Below are positions 28,622-39,337 of a stretch of 64,000 nucleotides of DNA, piece by piece; the stretch's first letter is position 1; each line of letters opens with the position of its first letter. The translations under genes and the position numbers were made by a program. The notes below the pieces were generated by a model that was given only the letters and a program-made list of their open reading frames with translations, was not told the DNA's origin and ran no database searches. This DNA comes from Piezodorus guildinii (lineage: Eukaryota; Arthropoda; Insecta; Hemiptera; Pentatomidae), in assembly GCA_023052935.1 (NCBI GenBank), contig CM041297.1:1850280-1914279 (forward strand). Direction: 5' to 3'.

Positions 28622-29492
28622 TATTGGGTTGTCTCACATGAAATGTCCGTTTCAAGGTAAAGGATTTTTATTAAAAATGCGATATGAAAACAAGATAATC
28701 TTATTGGAAGTATTTACCTTCTTTTTCTACACATTTTTCTTAACGTGACACCAACTTTTTTATCCCGGAACTGAAAAACTCTGAGCTTTGAAGTGAAACA
28801 AAATCTGAAAACGCACATTTCACTTGATCATCATTTTCAAAAAGTTTTTCTTTGACGAAGTTGTCTAAATTCCTGAACATGTGGTAATCTGTTGGAGACA
28901 AGTCGGGAGAATATGGTGTGTGCGGAAGAACTTCGTAGCCCAGTTCTTTCAATTTTTGCTCAGCATGTTTTGAAACATGGGGTCTTGCTGCCGCTCAGTG
29001 AGGTCATGAAGTACCCATGTATCGAGCTATTTTACTTTCCCAATACACTTTAAATGTCTGGATACGGTAGATGCACTTGCATTTAGTTGTGCTTAGAGTC
29101 CTTTAACTGTTTAGTAGGGGTTTCCTTCTACTGTATGTTTGAGGACATCGTTGTCTATTACAGACGAAGGTCTTCTTCGGGGCAAGTTTTCCAAGTCGGT
29201 ATCCCCAGCTGAAAACTTAGCAAACCAACGGCGATTGATCCGTTCATTAACACTCCCTTTCCCAAACGCCTTGCAAATATTTCTAGCGGCCTCAGCTGCT
29301 GAATAGCTGATTTTGAACTCGTACAAAAATATTATTCGAAAATCGCGTGTTTCCATGTTCGTATTTCGAGATATACTAAAAAGTGGGTAATTGATTGGGA
29401 AGCTAATGTTTATAATACAAAGGTAGAGGATTAGTTACTGTTTACTTTAAATATGTAAACATTCGGAAGAAAACAACAGAGATCTGCAAAAT
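28622..29492 (-). mobile_element. mariner family 2, internally deleted, 5' end lost
   Basis: The 3' terminal repeat TATTGGGTTGTCTCACATGA lies at 28622. Minus-strand codons 29356-29111 encode the N-terminal DNA-binding part (METRDFRIIFLYEFKISYSA). Codons 28975-28740 encode the C-terminal catalytic part (YSPDLSPTDYHMFRNLDNF). The middle, including the first catalytic Asp block, is gone. The 5' terminal repeat is missing at ~29492. Confidence 0.88.
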
Positions 29493-29740
29493 TCTTGTAT
29501 TTCAGAAAAGAAACCTTGGTACCTAAAAGTAGAAACCCAAAAATTGGTGTAAACACGAATGCTTAGTGTCTTACACCTTCTTGCACGATCGTTAAGTCTA
29601 TAAAAAGAATGAATCTCTGTACGTATTGAATGGTTTGTAAGTACAGGTTACAGTTACAAAATAAAGATACATAAGAAAAGTAATGGCTAATGGAAGAGGA
29701 AGAGGGTCGTAGAGGGGGAAGAAACCGGATGTAAAGAGCG
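29493..29740. other. Short AT-rich unique stretch; nothing recognised
   Basis: No repeat landmark or coding bias is seen. A 91-codon minus frame overlapping 29563-29838 has no domain. Confidence 0.35.
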
Positions 29741-30120
29741 CCATCTCTTGGCTGAAGAGAGCGGAAGTGGAAGCCCCTTATCCTATTAGAGAGAGCCATT
29801 GTGCGATGAAGGAGGCAGCGCAGGGCCACCGCTGTCAATATTTGCCCCGGCTCGGCTCACTCTAATTACTCCTATATTAGTGTACTCCTCCACTCTATTA
29901 ACATCCCTCCTCCCTATCCCTCCCTATCACTCCCTATCCCTCTCTCTCTGTTTGCTCTCGCTCTCTCCTACTCTGCTGGGAAATTATCTCGAATGGGCCT
30001 GTTTGCCCTCCGGTAGCTACTAACCAATCTATAACCGCTCCTTTTAATTCCATTATCCAGCTTTCTCTCTCTTCAACTTCTAGATAATGGCGGATTGTAG
30101 GAATAAGATGTAATCGCCGT
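29741..30120. other. GC-richer non-repetitive island; candidate conserved non-coding element
   Basis: It is free of the window's repeats and GC-richer than its surroundings, with a pyrimidine-rich centre (29880-29960). It holds homeodomain-type cores (CTCTAATTACTCC, TTTTAATTCCATTATCCAG) and a GGCGGATTG box. There is no sustained codon bias on either strand. Confidence 0.35.
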
Positions 30121-30244
30121 GTTTAGCTCAATGATCAAAAAGTTCTATATCCACTTTAAATAATTTTACAGGAGACTCAAAATTATATTATTGGACCAAT
30201 TTATTTAATTATTTTATTACTTTGACTTACCTATATATGAAATA
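30121..30244. other. AT-rich spacer
   Basis: Nothing is recognised between the island and the LINE fragment. Confidence 0.4.
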
Positions 30245-30530
30245 TATTATTATTTAATCTTCTACTCTTCTACCGCCAACGGTGGGAGCATCCTTTTTAT
30301 AGAGCTTAATCCATTAATCTCTCTCCTGTACCAATCTTCTTCTCCTTCTCCATTCCAAACCCCTTCTGTCAAAGGCATCCTGAATCGCACCTTCCCAAGT
30401 CTTCCTCTTGGTCTTGGACCTTCCACCCTTGTCAGCCTTTGCTACTCGATTTTCTGCCTTTCTGGAAACATGGCCGAACCTTCTCAGTCGGTGCTCTTCA
30501 ATAATATCCAGAGCAGGCCGAAGTCACAGG
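30245..30530 (-). mobile_element. RTE-like LINE C-terminus
   Basis: The minus strand encodes, over one or two frames, EHRLRRFGHVSRKAENRVAK, a TWEGAIQDAFDRRGLEWRRR segment and an (AAT)n-type tail. This is the common C-terminal end of RTE-like polymerases. 5'-truncated. Confidence 0.65.
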
Positions 30531-30680
30531 TTTGACCGTAATGTTACGTTTCCCTTGAATATGAGAGAATCGGTAAGAAAGTATTTTTATATACTATTGT
30601 TATAATGTTTTTTGACACTTCTTTTTTACCGATGAATGCTTTCTTGAGGGAACTAAAATATCTGCTGGTGGCTTTTATTA
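30531..30680. other. Spacer, nothing recognised
   Basis: A short AT-rich segment before the RPT-A fragment. Confidence 0.35.
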
Positions 30681-30855
30681 GGGAAAGTATTGCGATCGTG
30701 AAAATTTTCGAATTCTAGTCTTTAACGGAAATACACATTTTAGGGTCCCCTGAGTCCAATTCCCGAAAAAAGGTCTGTGTGTCCGTGTATGGTAACTCCC
30801 GCGCGTAAACGAAAAGCCCTATGAAACTGAAATTTTATATTTAAGACAACTATAA
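30681..30855 (-). repeat. RPT-A right-end fragment
   Basis: GGGAAAGTATTGCGATCGTG to TTTAAGACAACTATA. It ends where the 3' (AAT/TAT) tail of the neighbouring LINE begins. The 63620-63730 fragment shows the same pairing. Confidence 0.75.
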
Positions 30856-31640
30856 TAATAATTGGCTTACCGAATCCGAAGGTTTGATGCCGTTACCACC
30901 AAACTTCGCCTGCACAGACTCGTCCAATGTTCACCGCTCAAGCCCAAGCTCCCGAGATCAGCTTTAACGCAATCCCCCCATCGCCGCTTCAGCCTACCTT
31001 TCGGACGCCTACCAGTCGGATCAGCAAATACCAACTTTCTCGGAATCCGTTCCTCACCGAGCCCAACAATTTTACTCGCCCATTTGAGTCTCCGTGACGC
31101 TATTAACTCAATTATATTCACAGGATACAAGTTCCGAAATTCCGCGTTGTGCAACCTTCTAAGCTCCCCAGTGTCCTCATCTCTCTTCGGACCAAATATT
31201 TTACGCAGTACTTTATTTTCGAAAACCTTAAGCCGTTGTTCATCCTTCAATGTAAGCGGCCGCGTTTCACATCCATAAAGAACCGTTGGAAGAATAATAG
31301 TTTTATAAGTTCTAACCTTTAAGTTTTCAGATAGAAGCCGTGAGCTAAGTAACTCAGCAACTGAATAATAACACGCATTTCCCACCTTTAACTGGGACTT
31401 TATACCTCCCTGGATTTCATTTTTTTCTTGTTATCATTGAACCTAAATACTTGAATTTCTCTACGTGTTCAAAAGTATGCCCTGATATATCAATATCACC
31501 AAGATCACCACCGTTTCTGCTACTAATACTATATTTCCGTCTTATCGGAATTTAATTCGAGTCCTATTTCTTTACCGTTTTTTATTAACACACTTGTATT
31601 TTGTCCGAGAATCCGCCACTGTTTTAAATTATACAAATAT
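30856..31640 (-). mobile_element. RTE-like LINE, C-terminal RT portion, longest intact frame 172 codons
   Basis: The minus frame 31385-30867 contains RTYKTIILPTVLYGCETRPL, KVLRKIFGPKRDEDTGELRR, ASRRLKWASKIVGLGEERIP and a RRPKGRLKRRWGDCVKADL segment. Further upstream, to ~31640, lies a GLELN...SRNGGDLGDIDISGHTFEHV-like part in broken frames. The 3' tail is (TAT)n. The 62795-63590 copy on the other strand is its sister. Confidence 0.85.
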
Positions 31641-31650
31641 TATTTATATG

Positions 31651-33613
31651 CACTCCCCGTCAAAAGTATTGCAACACCCACAATTCTCGGGATTTTCTTG
31701 GTTTTGACCTTAATCCAGACTTTGTTCATATTTATAGTAATATTATTTATTAAATGAGAGTTCTTAGGGTTTAGAAATATCATTTTTATTCTACTGTTTA
31801 CCAACAAACATTGGAATTTTGTTTCATTCATTTCAAATTTCCTTTCATTTATTTAGTTTATCTTTCGTTTGCCTCACGTCTGTTCTCTCTTCTCTCTTAT
31901 GTCTAGTTAAAACAATTAATTTTATTCGCAATGGATCGTTTAAATCACGATGATTCGGTCAGAATTATCACTCTCATTTCATCATGAATGAAATGAAGAA
32001 GACAAATCATTGCGTGGCGTTGCGAATCGCCTTCATATTCACTATTCTACCGTTTCAAGGACCATAAATAGGTACACAGAGACTGGTAGTCATTCGAAAA
32101 TAAAATATCTTTCAAAGTGTAATTCTACTACGTCTTACATTAAAAACTTGATCGCTGGTGTTCGAGAGTTATCAATCTCGGAGTCAACGGTCATTAGAAG
32201 AATGAGAGAGTCGAACCTCAGGTCAAGAAGGCCAGTAAAAGGTCCTCTTCTCACCACAAAACACCGTGTAAAAAGACTAAGATTTTAATGGGAACACCTA
32301 TTTTGGACTATGAAGCAATGGAAAAAAGTTATATACACTGATGCGACGAGAGTGGCCCCTAACAGCCGAGATGGCCGTGAAAGAGTTTGGAGAAGGTCTG
32401 GAGAACGGTATAGTCAGTGCTGCCGTTAGAAACAGAGCCATTTGGAGGGGGTTCCATCATGTTCTGGCTTGGCATATCTTGGGAGGCGCGCACAGAGTTA
32501 GTGCCAATCCTAGGAGGGGCTTTGAGCGCTTTGAGGTATGTAGAAATGATTCTACAAGATCATTTGTGCCATTCATAGGCCCTGAATCATTGCTTATGCA
32601 TAAAATGCTCGTCCTAAAAAAGGCAAAATGTGTTTCTCAATACCTGAACACCACAAATATTCCACACCATTAATTGGCCAACAAGAAGTTCTGACCTTAA
32701 CCCAATCGAGTACGTTTAGGATTATCTCAAAAGAAAAGTTCGGTACGAGATTCACCTCCTACTACTCTTGAAACGCTAGACATCTTAATGGAGGAGTGGA
32801 TTTTCTTCAAAATCTTTTTACAAGTATGCAAAGACAGGTGGAAGCAGTCATTTATGCCGAAAGGGACATTACGTCTTATTAAATGTAAATTAAAAATTGA
32901 AATTTAAAAATTAATATTCCAATCCCACCTCCGCGACCTTGAAGTATGGGGTCAGAAGTGGAGAATTAAAATAAATTCCAACAAATCCAACCAAATTACT
33001 TTTACCCTTCGTCGTAAACCTATGACTTCCTGCCCTACTGTCTCCTTCAATAATACTCCTCTTGTCCCGGTTGAACAGATCCGATATCTAGGACTGCACC
33101 TTGACAAACGCCTTACTTGGAACCCTCATACAAGACTGAAACGACAAGAAACTGCACGATGTTTTCGACTACTTCAACACTTACTAGACAAACGGTCAAA
33201 GCTTTGAAAGAGCTCTAGGGCTCTACTAAACCATCGAATTCTTCTCGTATCCAATCCCTACAGTCCAAAATCCTTCGTAAAATCCTCAATGCTCCTTACT
33301 TTGTCACCAACAAACTCATCCATAAAGACCTTAATGTCCCATATGTTGCTGATTTGGCCCCTACGAGGTATCAATCCTTCCATGACAAACTCCATTCCCA
33401 CCCTAATCCTTTCGTTTCAATCCTTTCTTCCTCTTCAATTCCTGACAATCCTCCGAGGCGTCTGAAAAGGAGATGGCCCCGGGACCTTCTAGTTTAGAAT
33501 ATTTTATAGTGCTTCCATTGGGAAGCTTCTCTACATGTGTTTCATGCCTTTTTATATTTCATTCAAATTTACTTGTTGTATTACTTGTTATACAGTTGTA
33601 AATTCCAATAAAT

Positions 33614-33671
<58 letters not shown>

Positions 33672-33890
33672 AAAAAAAAACATTAATATTGAAAAAAAGG
33701 AAAATTTTAAAAAGTCAGTTTTTATCATTTTTTGTCTATTGGAAGAAATATAGTAATTTATTTTAATAAAACTTGTTTATTTCCAGTTTAAAAATGTTTG
33801 TTATTGACTTCCGAACCTTTCTTTATTATAAAAAAAAAAGAACGTTTTTGTAAAATTCAAGCATTTCTACGTGTGTGCAATACTTTTGAC
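31651..33890 (+). mobile_element. Tc1-like DNA transposon, decayed, with nested LINE
   Basis: GTCAAAAGTATTGCA at 31659-31673 and its reverse complement at 33876-33890 are the terminal inverted repeats. Between them a broken transposase frame reads LRGVANRLHIHYSTVSRTIN (helix-turn-helix, ~32010), SISESTVIRRMRESNLRSRR, YTDATRV (remnant of the first catalytic Asp block) and, after frameshifts, a LETLDILMEEW region. The outermost bases of the right end are lost. A LINE at 32919-33681 interrupts it downstream of the transposase. Confidence 0.8.
32919..33681 (+). mobile_element. Jockey-like LINE inside the Tc1-like element, 9-bp TSD
   Basis: It starts in the RT connection region (DLEVWGQKWRIKINSNKSNQ) and has the YLGLHLDKRLTWNPHTRLKR block. 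A ~130-bp deletion follows around 33207. The C-terminal tail and a 3' UTR ending in a long (TA)n/A tail complete it. ATTAATATT at 32910-32918 and 33682-33690 is the target-site duplication. It is very close to the 15688-16794 copy. Confidence 0.88.
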
Positions 33891-34631
33891 TTTATTATAT
33901 ATTTTTTGTCCATTATAATAAGCCAAAGCTTTACTTTCAAAATTTACTTTTCATCTTATTAATAAGATAAATTAGATATATCGATTATTCAACCTCATCC
34001 AAGAGTCATAATATTGCGGGAAGCAATTAATCAAGACCCTCTCAGACAGCAATTATTGATAAGGCAATGACCAGCAGATGATCTAATGTTTGTGTAATTA
34101 GCGAGTCATACGCCAGTGTTTGCACCGAACCCTCGCCCGAACAATGGCGAGGCGAAAGAGGGAGTTGGAGGGTGGAAAACGGGGGGGGGCAAGGTGGGGG
34201 ATGATTAAATTCTAGAACAAGGGGGAGTTTAATCTGAGCCGGAGTTAACCGGCGGAGCTCAAACGGAGTTTAGCCAGCCAGCGGTTTGGCGGCTGTGTTA
34301 CCAACTCTGTTTGCTCAACGATATTATCTTCTTACCCTAGTCGGGTTTAGCCCCGATGGCTTTCCGGACCTCGGTAGTGTATTCAGCTGACCTCTCGTCG
34401 GGTTTCGTATGTGATCCTAACCGCCAAGTTATTATTAAACTAGTTATTCTAAGCATGGGATTGGTAATTGAATCATGATACGATATGAATATCATGGTTT
34501 CCAGAAAATATCCATTAAATTCTTATAAAAATACATACAATTTGTATGTATTATGTAATATCTTTTGAAGGTTAATAATTTACTGTTACAATTCAGGACG
34601 ATGATTAAACCCAATGGTTAAACAAAGAAAA
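33891..34631. other. Non-repetitive island (33990-34440); candidate conserved regulatory DNA
   Basis: It contains AGCAATTAATCAAGACCCTC, CAGCAATTATTGATAAGGCA and GTGTAATTAGCGAGTCATAC, all with homeodomain-type ATTA cores. A G-rich section (34140-34265) and GC-rich text to 34440 follow. There is no open frame with codon bias and no repeat match in the window. Confidence 0.4.
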
Positions 34632-35695
34632 TCTGGTGCGGGCAACACACGACTTTCACTTGCCTCTATTTTTAAAATCAATAAAAACAAATTCAAATAG
34701 ACTTAAAGATAAAAATACGTGAAACAATTAAAGTAATTAATAAAATTGAATTGATATAGAAACATAGAAGAGCCCTTGTATGAGTGGCTAGCGCGCTAGT
34801 CTCTCATACTACAGGTTCTGAGTTCGAATCCCAGTCTCGGTGGGGCTTTTATAAGGATGTAAAAAAATGGGGATTCACTCACAACTTCTTCCCCGGGTAT
34901 GTGAGACCCTTCAGCCAAAGGGTGGCCCCTCACAAAATTAGTCGTAGGGAGTGATGACCCTACACTCGCAGGAGTTTACACTGCGAGGCCCGGGGCCTAC
35001 ACGGTCAGTCGTGCCACTGGAAGAAGAAGAAGATAGAAACATGTGTTTTATTAAAAAATCTATTGTATTATTATCTAAAATAATCAGTTAGTTTTATCGG
35101 CTTTTCATCACTCTTTATTAATTTTTAAAAGCTTGAGTATAAGATAATATTTTTTCTAAAATCTTTAGCTTACCAACGTGTATCATACATGTATAGTACT
35201 ATTGTTATGTTAAAAAACAAGAAATTGCATTAAAAAATATTTTTTTCAGTTTTCTCCTTTAGTTGCTTTTCAAATTCGCTCAACTAGCATATTAAGCTTT
35301 TTTTTACCAGTGATAACAAGATAATATAGCTATTTTTATAGAATCAACAAAATTAAAGGTACTTTAGAGGAAGAAAATTTAAAATATCGGCATTTAAGCC
35401 CTGTAAAACCATTTTAATCAGAATAAAACCTACATGATATTAAAGCCCATTAATTTTTACATTGATATAGCGAGTTTAATCAAAATCGTCGGAACAGTTT
35501 TTGAGAAAATCGAAAAAAGGTGCAAAATGCATGGTATAAAGTGGCTCTTCTGGTAAGCTCATTTTGATGAAAAAAGTTTTGTCACGTCTCGGGCGTTGTC
35601 TTAAATATGAAATTTCAGTTTCATAGGACTGACCGTTTCCGCCCGGGAGTTACCACACACACACACACACACAGACCTTCTTGCGGGTATATACC
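34632..35695 (+). repeat. RPT-A copy, 3'-truncated, interrupted by SINE-C
   Basis: It starts TCTGGTGCGGGCAACACACG and is interrupted at 34766-35032 by a SINE. It proceeds normally to the CA tract and stops within the AGACCTTCTTGCGGG box at ~35695. Confidence 0.88.
34766..35032 (+). mobile_element. SINE-C, tRNA-derived, 10-bp target duplication
   Basis: The tRNA-like head has A box TGAGTGGCTAGCGCGCTAGT and B box GAGTTCGAATCCCAG. The body has CCCCGGGTATGTGAGACCCT and GGAGTTTACACTGCGAGGCC, and the tail is (GAA)n. ATAGAAACAT at 34756-34765 and 35033-35042 is the duplicated RPT-A target. A second copy is at 61382-61578. Confidence 0.9.
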
Positions 35696-35801
35696 ACATG
35701 CAGATATCATTCAACTCACAGATATAAGTTACCTAGTTAATTAATCAATTATTTTGGTATATTATTTATTGTCCGCCGTCCGTCGAATGCCGTCCGCGGT
35801 T

Positions 35802-36576
35802 TTTACTTTCACTTACTATATATAGTAAGGGACAGTACTGTGACCGTGAAAATTTTCGAATTCCATTTTTCAACGGAAATACACGTTTTAGGGTCCTCTG
35901 AGTCCAAATAACCAAGTCCCGCAAAAAGGTCTGTGTGTGTGTGTGGTAACTCCCGGGCAGAAACGGTAAGTCCTATGAAACTCAAATTTCATATTTAAGA
36001 CAAATATACGCCCGAGACGTTACAAAACCTCTTTCATCAAAATCGGCTTACCAGAAGAGGCACTTTATACATGCATTTTGCACCTTTTTTCGATTTTGTT
36101 TAAACTCGCTATGTCGATGTAAAATTTAATGGGCTTTAATATTATTTAGGTTTTATTCGGATTAAAATGGTTTGACAGGGCTTAAATGCCGATATTTTAA
36201 ATTTTCTTTCTCTAAAGTACCTTTAATTGTGTCGATTCTATAAAAATAACCATATTATCTTGTTACCACTGATGAAAAACAGGTAAATACCTAAATTGAA
36301 TGAATTCGTTACCCAACTAAAGGAGAAAACTGAAAAAATATATTTTTTATGCAATTTTTTTGTTTTTGAGAGTGATGAAATGAATATAAAAATAACTGAT
36401 TATTTTAGATAATAATATAATAGATTTTTTAATGAAACACGTGTTTCTATATAAATTCAATTAGATTAATTCCTTAATAGTTTCACGTATTTTTATCTCT
36501 AACTGTATTTGAAAATTCTTTAATTGATTCTAAAAACGGAGGTAAGTGAAAGTCGTGGTTGCCCGCACCAGATTTT
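35802..36576 (-). repeat. RPT-A copy, near full length
   Basis: TTTTACTTTCACTTACTATA to TGCCCGCACCAGATTTTT, with deletions near 36095 and near 36365 (the part following the GCAATTTTTTTGTTTTTGA box). With the preceding copy it forms an inverted pair about 105 bp apart. Confidence 0.88.
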
Positions 36577-37104
36577 TGAAGATGAAAAAAGATGTGTATT
36601 GAGTTTTAGTATCAGCAAAGTAATAAGAAAATTAATCCTAAACATTATTCTATTGCAATCTCATAGTTAACTTACTTGTAAAGATGTTTAAAACTCTCTA
36701 AGAGCTTTGGGAGAAGCGATTGCTGTGCTAAACGGGCGAAAAGCGAATTAGCTCGGGCGACGAGGAAAGCAATTAACGGGCGGTAGCGGAGGACCAATGG
36801 GAAGAGGCGGATAAGCCCCGAGGACCAATCACAAGGGTCCTAAATGCCTCTATTCTCTTCGGCTCTAATAAAATCCCTCGCTAGCTTTGGGCACACTCAG
36901 CCCCTTCATCTTCATCTCTATTGCTTCCACAGCCAGTGTTTTTAATTCCGTTCCGGTCCGCTTTGATTTTAGCCTCTTCTCGTTAATATCTATTGAGACT
37001 AATTGCTACAGATATTACTGTCTTTAGATAGGTTTCAAAGGAATTTAGCAATATCTGGTTAGCTTAACGTACAGCAATTAGTTATAAACATTTTTATTAT
37101 TTTA
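36577..37104. other. Non-repetitive GC-richer island (36700-36990); candidate regulatory DNA
   Basis: It contains GCAATTAACGGGCGGTAGCG, two CCAAT boxes in GGACCAATGGG and GGACCAATCACA, and a TCTTCGGCTCTAATAAAATC block. There is no coding bias. Two CCAAT boxes and a GC-rich composition would also fit a promoter. Direction is unclear. Confidence 0.4.
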
Positions 37105-37318
37105 TTTTTACTTTCACCTATCTATATGTAAAATATATAGTAAGAGAAAGTATTGCGATCGTAAAATTTTCTTATTCGAATTATCACGAAAAATAGACAT
37201 TTCTGGACATCAGGGAGCCCTGGGTCCAAATGATCAAGTGTCGCAAAAAGGTCTGTGTGTGTGTATGTGTCAGTAATTCCTACAGAAAAAAAAGTGTAGC
37301 CCGCACCAGATTTTTTTT
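37105..37318 (-). repeat. RPT-A, deletion derivative of ~210 bp
   Basis: Both outer ends (TTTTACTTTCACCTATC..., AGCCCGCACCAGATTTTT) remain, with the (GT)n tract. The centre is gone, including the repeat's GTAAGTGAAAGTCG box. Confidence 0.75.
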
Positions 37319-37575
37319 TAAGCAAATGTTTACTCATTTAAGGGATTACTTCTTATTTCATTAAAAATCAGTGATATACATTTAACATTTAACGGCTACT
37401 TCAACAATTATTAGACAAACGGTCAAACCTTCTTATTAACTACAATAAACTCATCTACATGATTATTATAAGACCAATATGGTCCTTAATTTTCCCTATG
37501 TTACCGTTTTGGCCCGAACCAGGTATCAATCCTTCCATGCAAAACTCAATTCCCATTCTAATCCATTCGAGAGAC
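37319..37575 (+). mobile_element. Jockey-like LINE fragment
   Basis: From ~37395, text matching LLQQLLDKRSNLLINYNKLI, then (after a deletion) NFPYVTVLARTRYQSFHAKL, ends at 37569 where the hairpin element begins. It is heavily deleted. Confidence 0.6.
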
Positions 37576-37579
37576 TTAT

Positions 37580-37832
37580 AGTCTAAGATCCGAAATTGAA
37601 ACGATTTGCACCTAGCTGATAATAGAATGAAACATATTTTATAACAAATTTAGGATATTTTTTATTATTATCAGTCTAAGATCCGAACTTGAAACGATCT
37701 GCAATAATCTGTCTAGGATTTGTTTAGGCAACCCATTCTTAACATATTTTCTAATATACTAAATTTGTTATAAAATATGTTTCATTCTATTATCAGCTCG
37801 GTGCAGATCGTTTTAAGTTCGGATCTTAGACT
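37580..37832. mobile_element. 253-bp hairpin (foldback/MITE-like) with ~73-bp inverted arms
   Basis: The left arm 37580-37652 (AGTCTAAGATCCGAAATTGA ... ATAACAAATTTA) pairs with the right arm 37760-37832. A second direct copy of the arm's outer 30 bp (AGTCTAAGATCCGAACTTGA) lies at 37673-37702 in the loop. It is non-coding and shows no clear target duplication. It inserted beside the LINE fragment and is followed by RPT-A. Confidence 0.75.
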
Positions 37833-37845
37833 AATAAAAATAAAA

Positions 37846-38742
37846 GATTTGGTGCGGGAAACACACGACTTTCACTTACCTCGATTTTTAAAATCAATGA
37901 AAGAATTTTCAAATACAGTTAGAGATAAAAATACGTGAAACTATTAAGGAATTAATCAAATTGAATTTATATAGAAACACGTGTTTCATTAAAAAATCTA
38001 TTATATTATTATCTAAATAATCAGTTAGTTTTATCTTCTTTTCATCACTCTCCATTAACTTCTAAAAGCTTGTGTATGAGATGATATTTTTTCTAAAATC
38101 CTTAGCTTTCCAACGGTATATCATATATGTATATTACTGCCCTTATGTTCAAAAACGAAAAATTGCATTAAAAAAATATTTTTTCTGTTTTTTTCCTTTA
38201 GTTGGGTATCGAATTCATTTAATTTATATATTTACCTGTTTTTCATCAGCGTTAACAAGATAATCTAGTTATTTTTATTGAATCTACAAAATTAAAGGTA
38301 CTTTAGGGGAAGAAATTTAAAATATCGGCATTTAAGCCCTGTCAGACCATTTTTATCCAAATAAAACCTACATGATATTAAAGCCCATTAAATTTTAAAT
38401 CGATATAGCGAGTTTAATCAAAATTGTCGGAACCGTTTTCGAGAAAATCGAAAAAAAAAATGCAAAATGCATGGTATAAAGTGCCTCTTCTGGTAAGCTC
38501 ATTTTGATGAAAAAAGTTTTGTCACGTCTCGGGCGTATAGTTGTCTTAAATATGAAATTTCAGTTTCATAGGACTTATCGTTTCCGCCCGAGAGTTACCA
38601 CACACACACACAGACCTTTTCGCGGGACTTGGTTATTTGGACTCAGGGGACCCTAAAACGTGTATTTCCGTTGAAAACTGGAATTCGAAAATTTTCACGA
38701 TCGCAATACTTCCCCGTGCTATATATAGTAAGTGAAAGTAAA
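37846..38742 (+). repeat. RPT-A copy, full length
   Basis: It runs TTTGGTGCGGGAAACACACG to AGTAAGTGAAAGTAAAA with a short CA tract. It forms an inverted pair with 39338-40245. Confidence 0.9.
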
Positions 38743-39337
38743 ATATCTGTTATTACGTTTGAAAATGATATTATAAAACGACATAAATGCAAATATAATT
38801 TTAATGAAAAATAAATTCTAATAAATATTTTCTATTCAATATCTGATTCATCAGAAGTATAATTTCGACTATCCAATTCATCTCATTTATTATTAGTTTC
38901 TTTCTCATTTTATTCCGTTACGACAACGTCCTGGATTTTCAATGTAGTTTAATCTCCGATAAAACCTGTTGGTTTTAAAAAAATCATCTAAATACCAAAC
39001 GTAGCTTTGAGGATTTAATTTCGCACGTACAGATTCAGTTGTATTAAGCCACATAGAATTTACATATATAATTCTTAAATTTTTTTGTAATAGGAAAATG
39101 CAACATAGCGGTATACAGTTGGGATCAAAACTTTTTATCTTATTTAAAAATGGTTCACTGTACTCTTTTGCGCCGTACTTCATCATAAAAATACGAACTC
39201 TAGCATCATTAACTGTCTGCCAGTGATTAACACCTTATTCTTGCAGTCAACTCTTGAAGATCTTTATTTTTTTCATTAATGAAAACATCAGCTTAATCAT
39301 TATGATTTTGATGCATAAATAGTTTGATTCGTTTCAT
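38743..39337 (-). CDS. Unrecognised 93-codon (or longer) frame between inverted RPT-A copies
   Basis: The minus frame 39186-38905 starts MMKYGAKEYSEPFLNKIKSF, has WLNTTESVRAKLNPQSYVWY and ends NPGRCRNGIK-stop. It can extend upstream to about 39220 (TVNDARVRIF) behind a possible acceptor CACTGGCAG. Composition is ordinary for protein and there are no low-complexity runs. I do not recognise the family. It may be an exon, a pseudogene, or cargo of a composite repeat, since the RPT-A copies on both sides point inward. Codon use is AT-rich, unlike the receptor or transporter genes. Confidence 0.35.
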
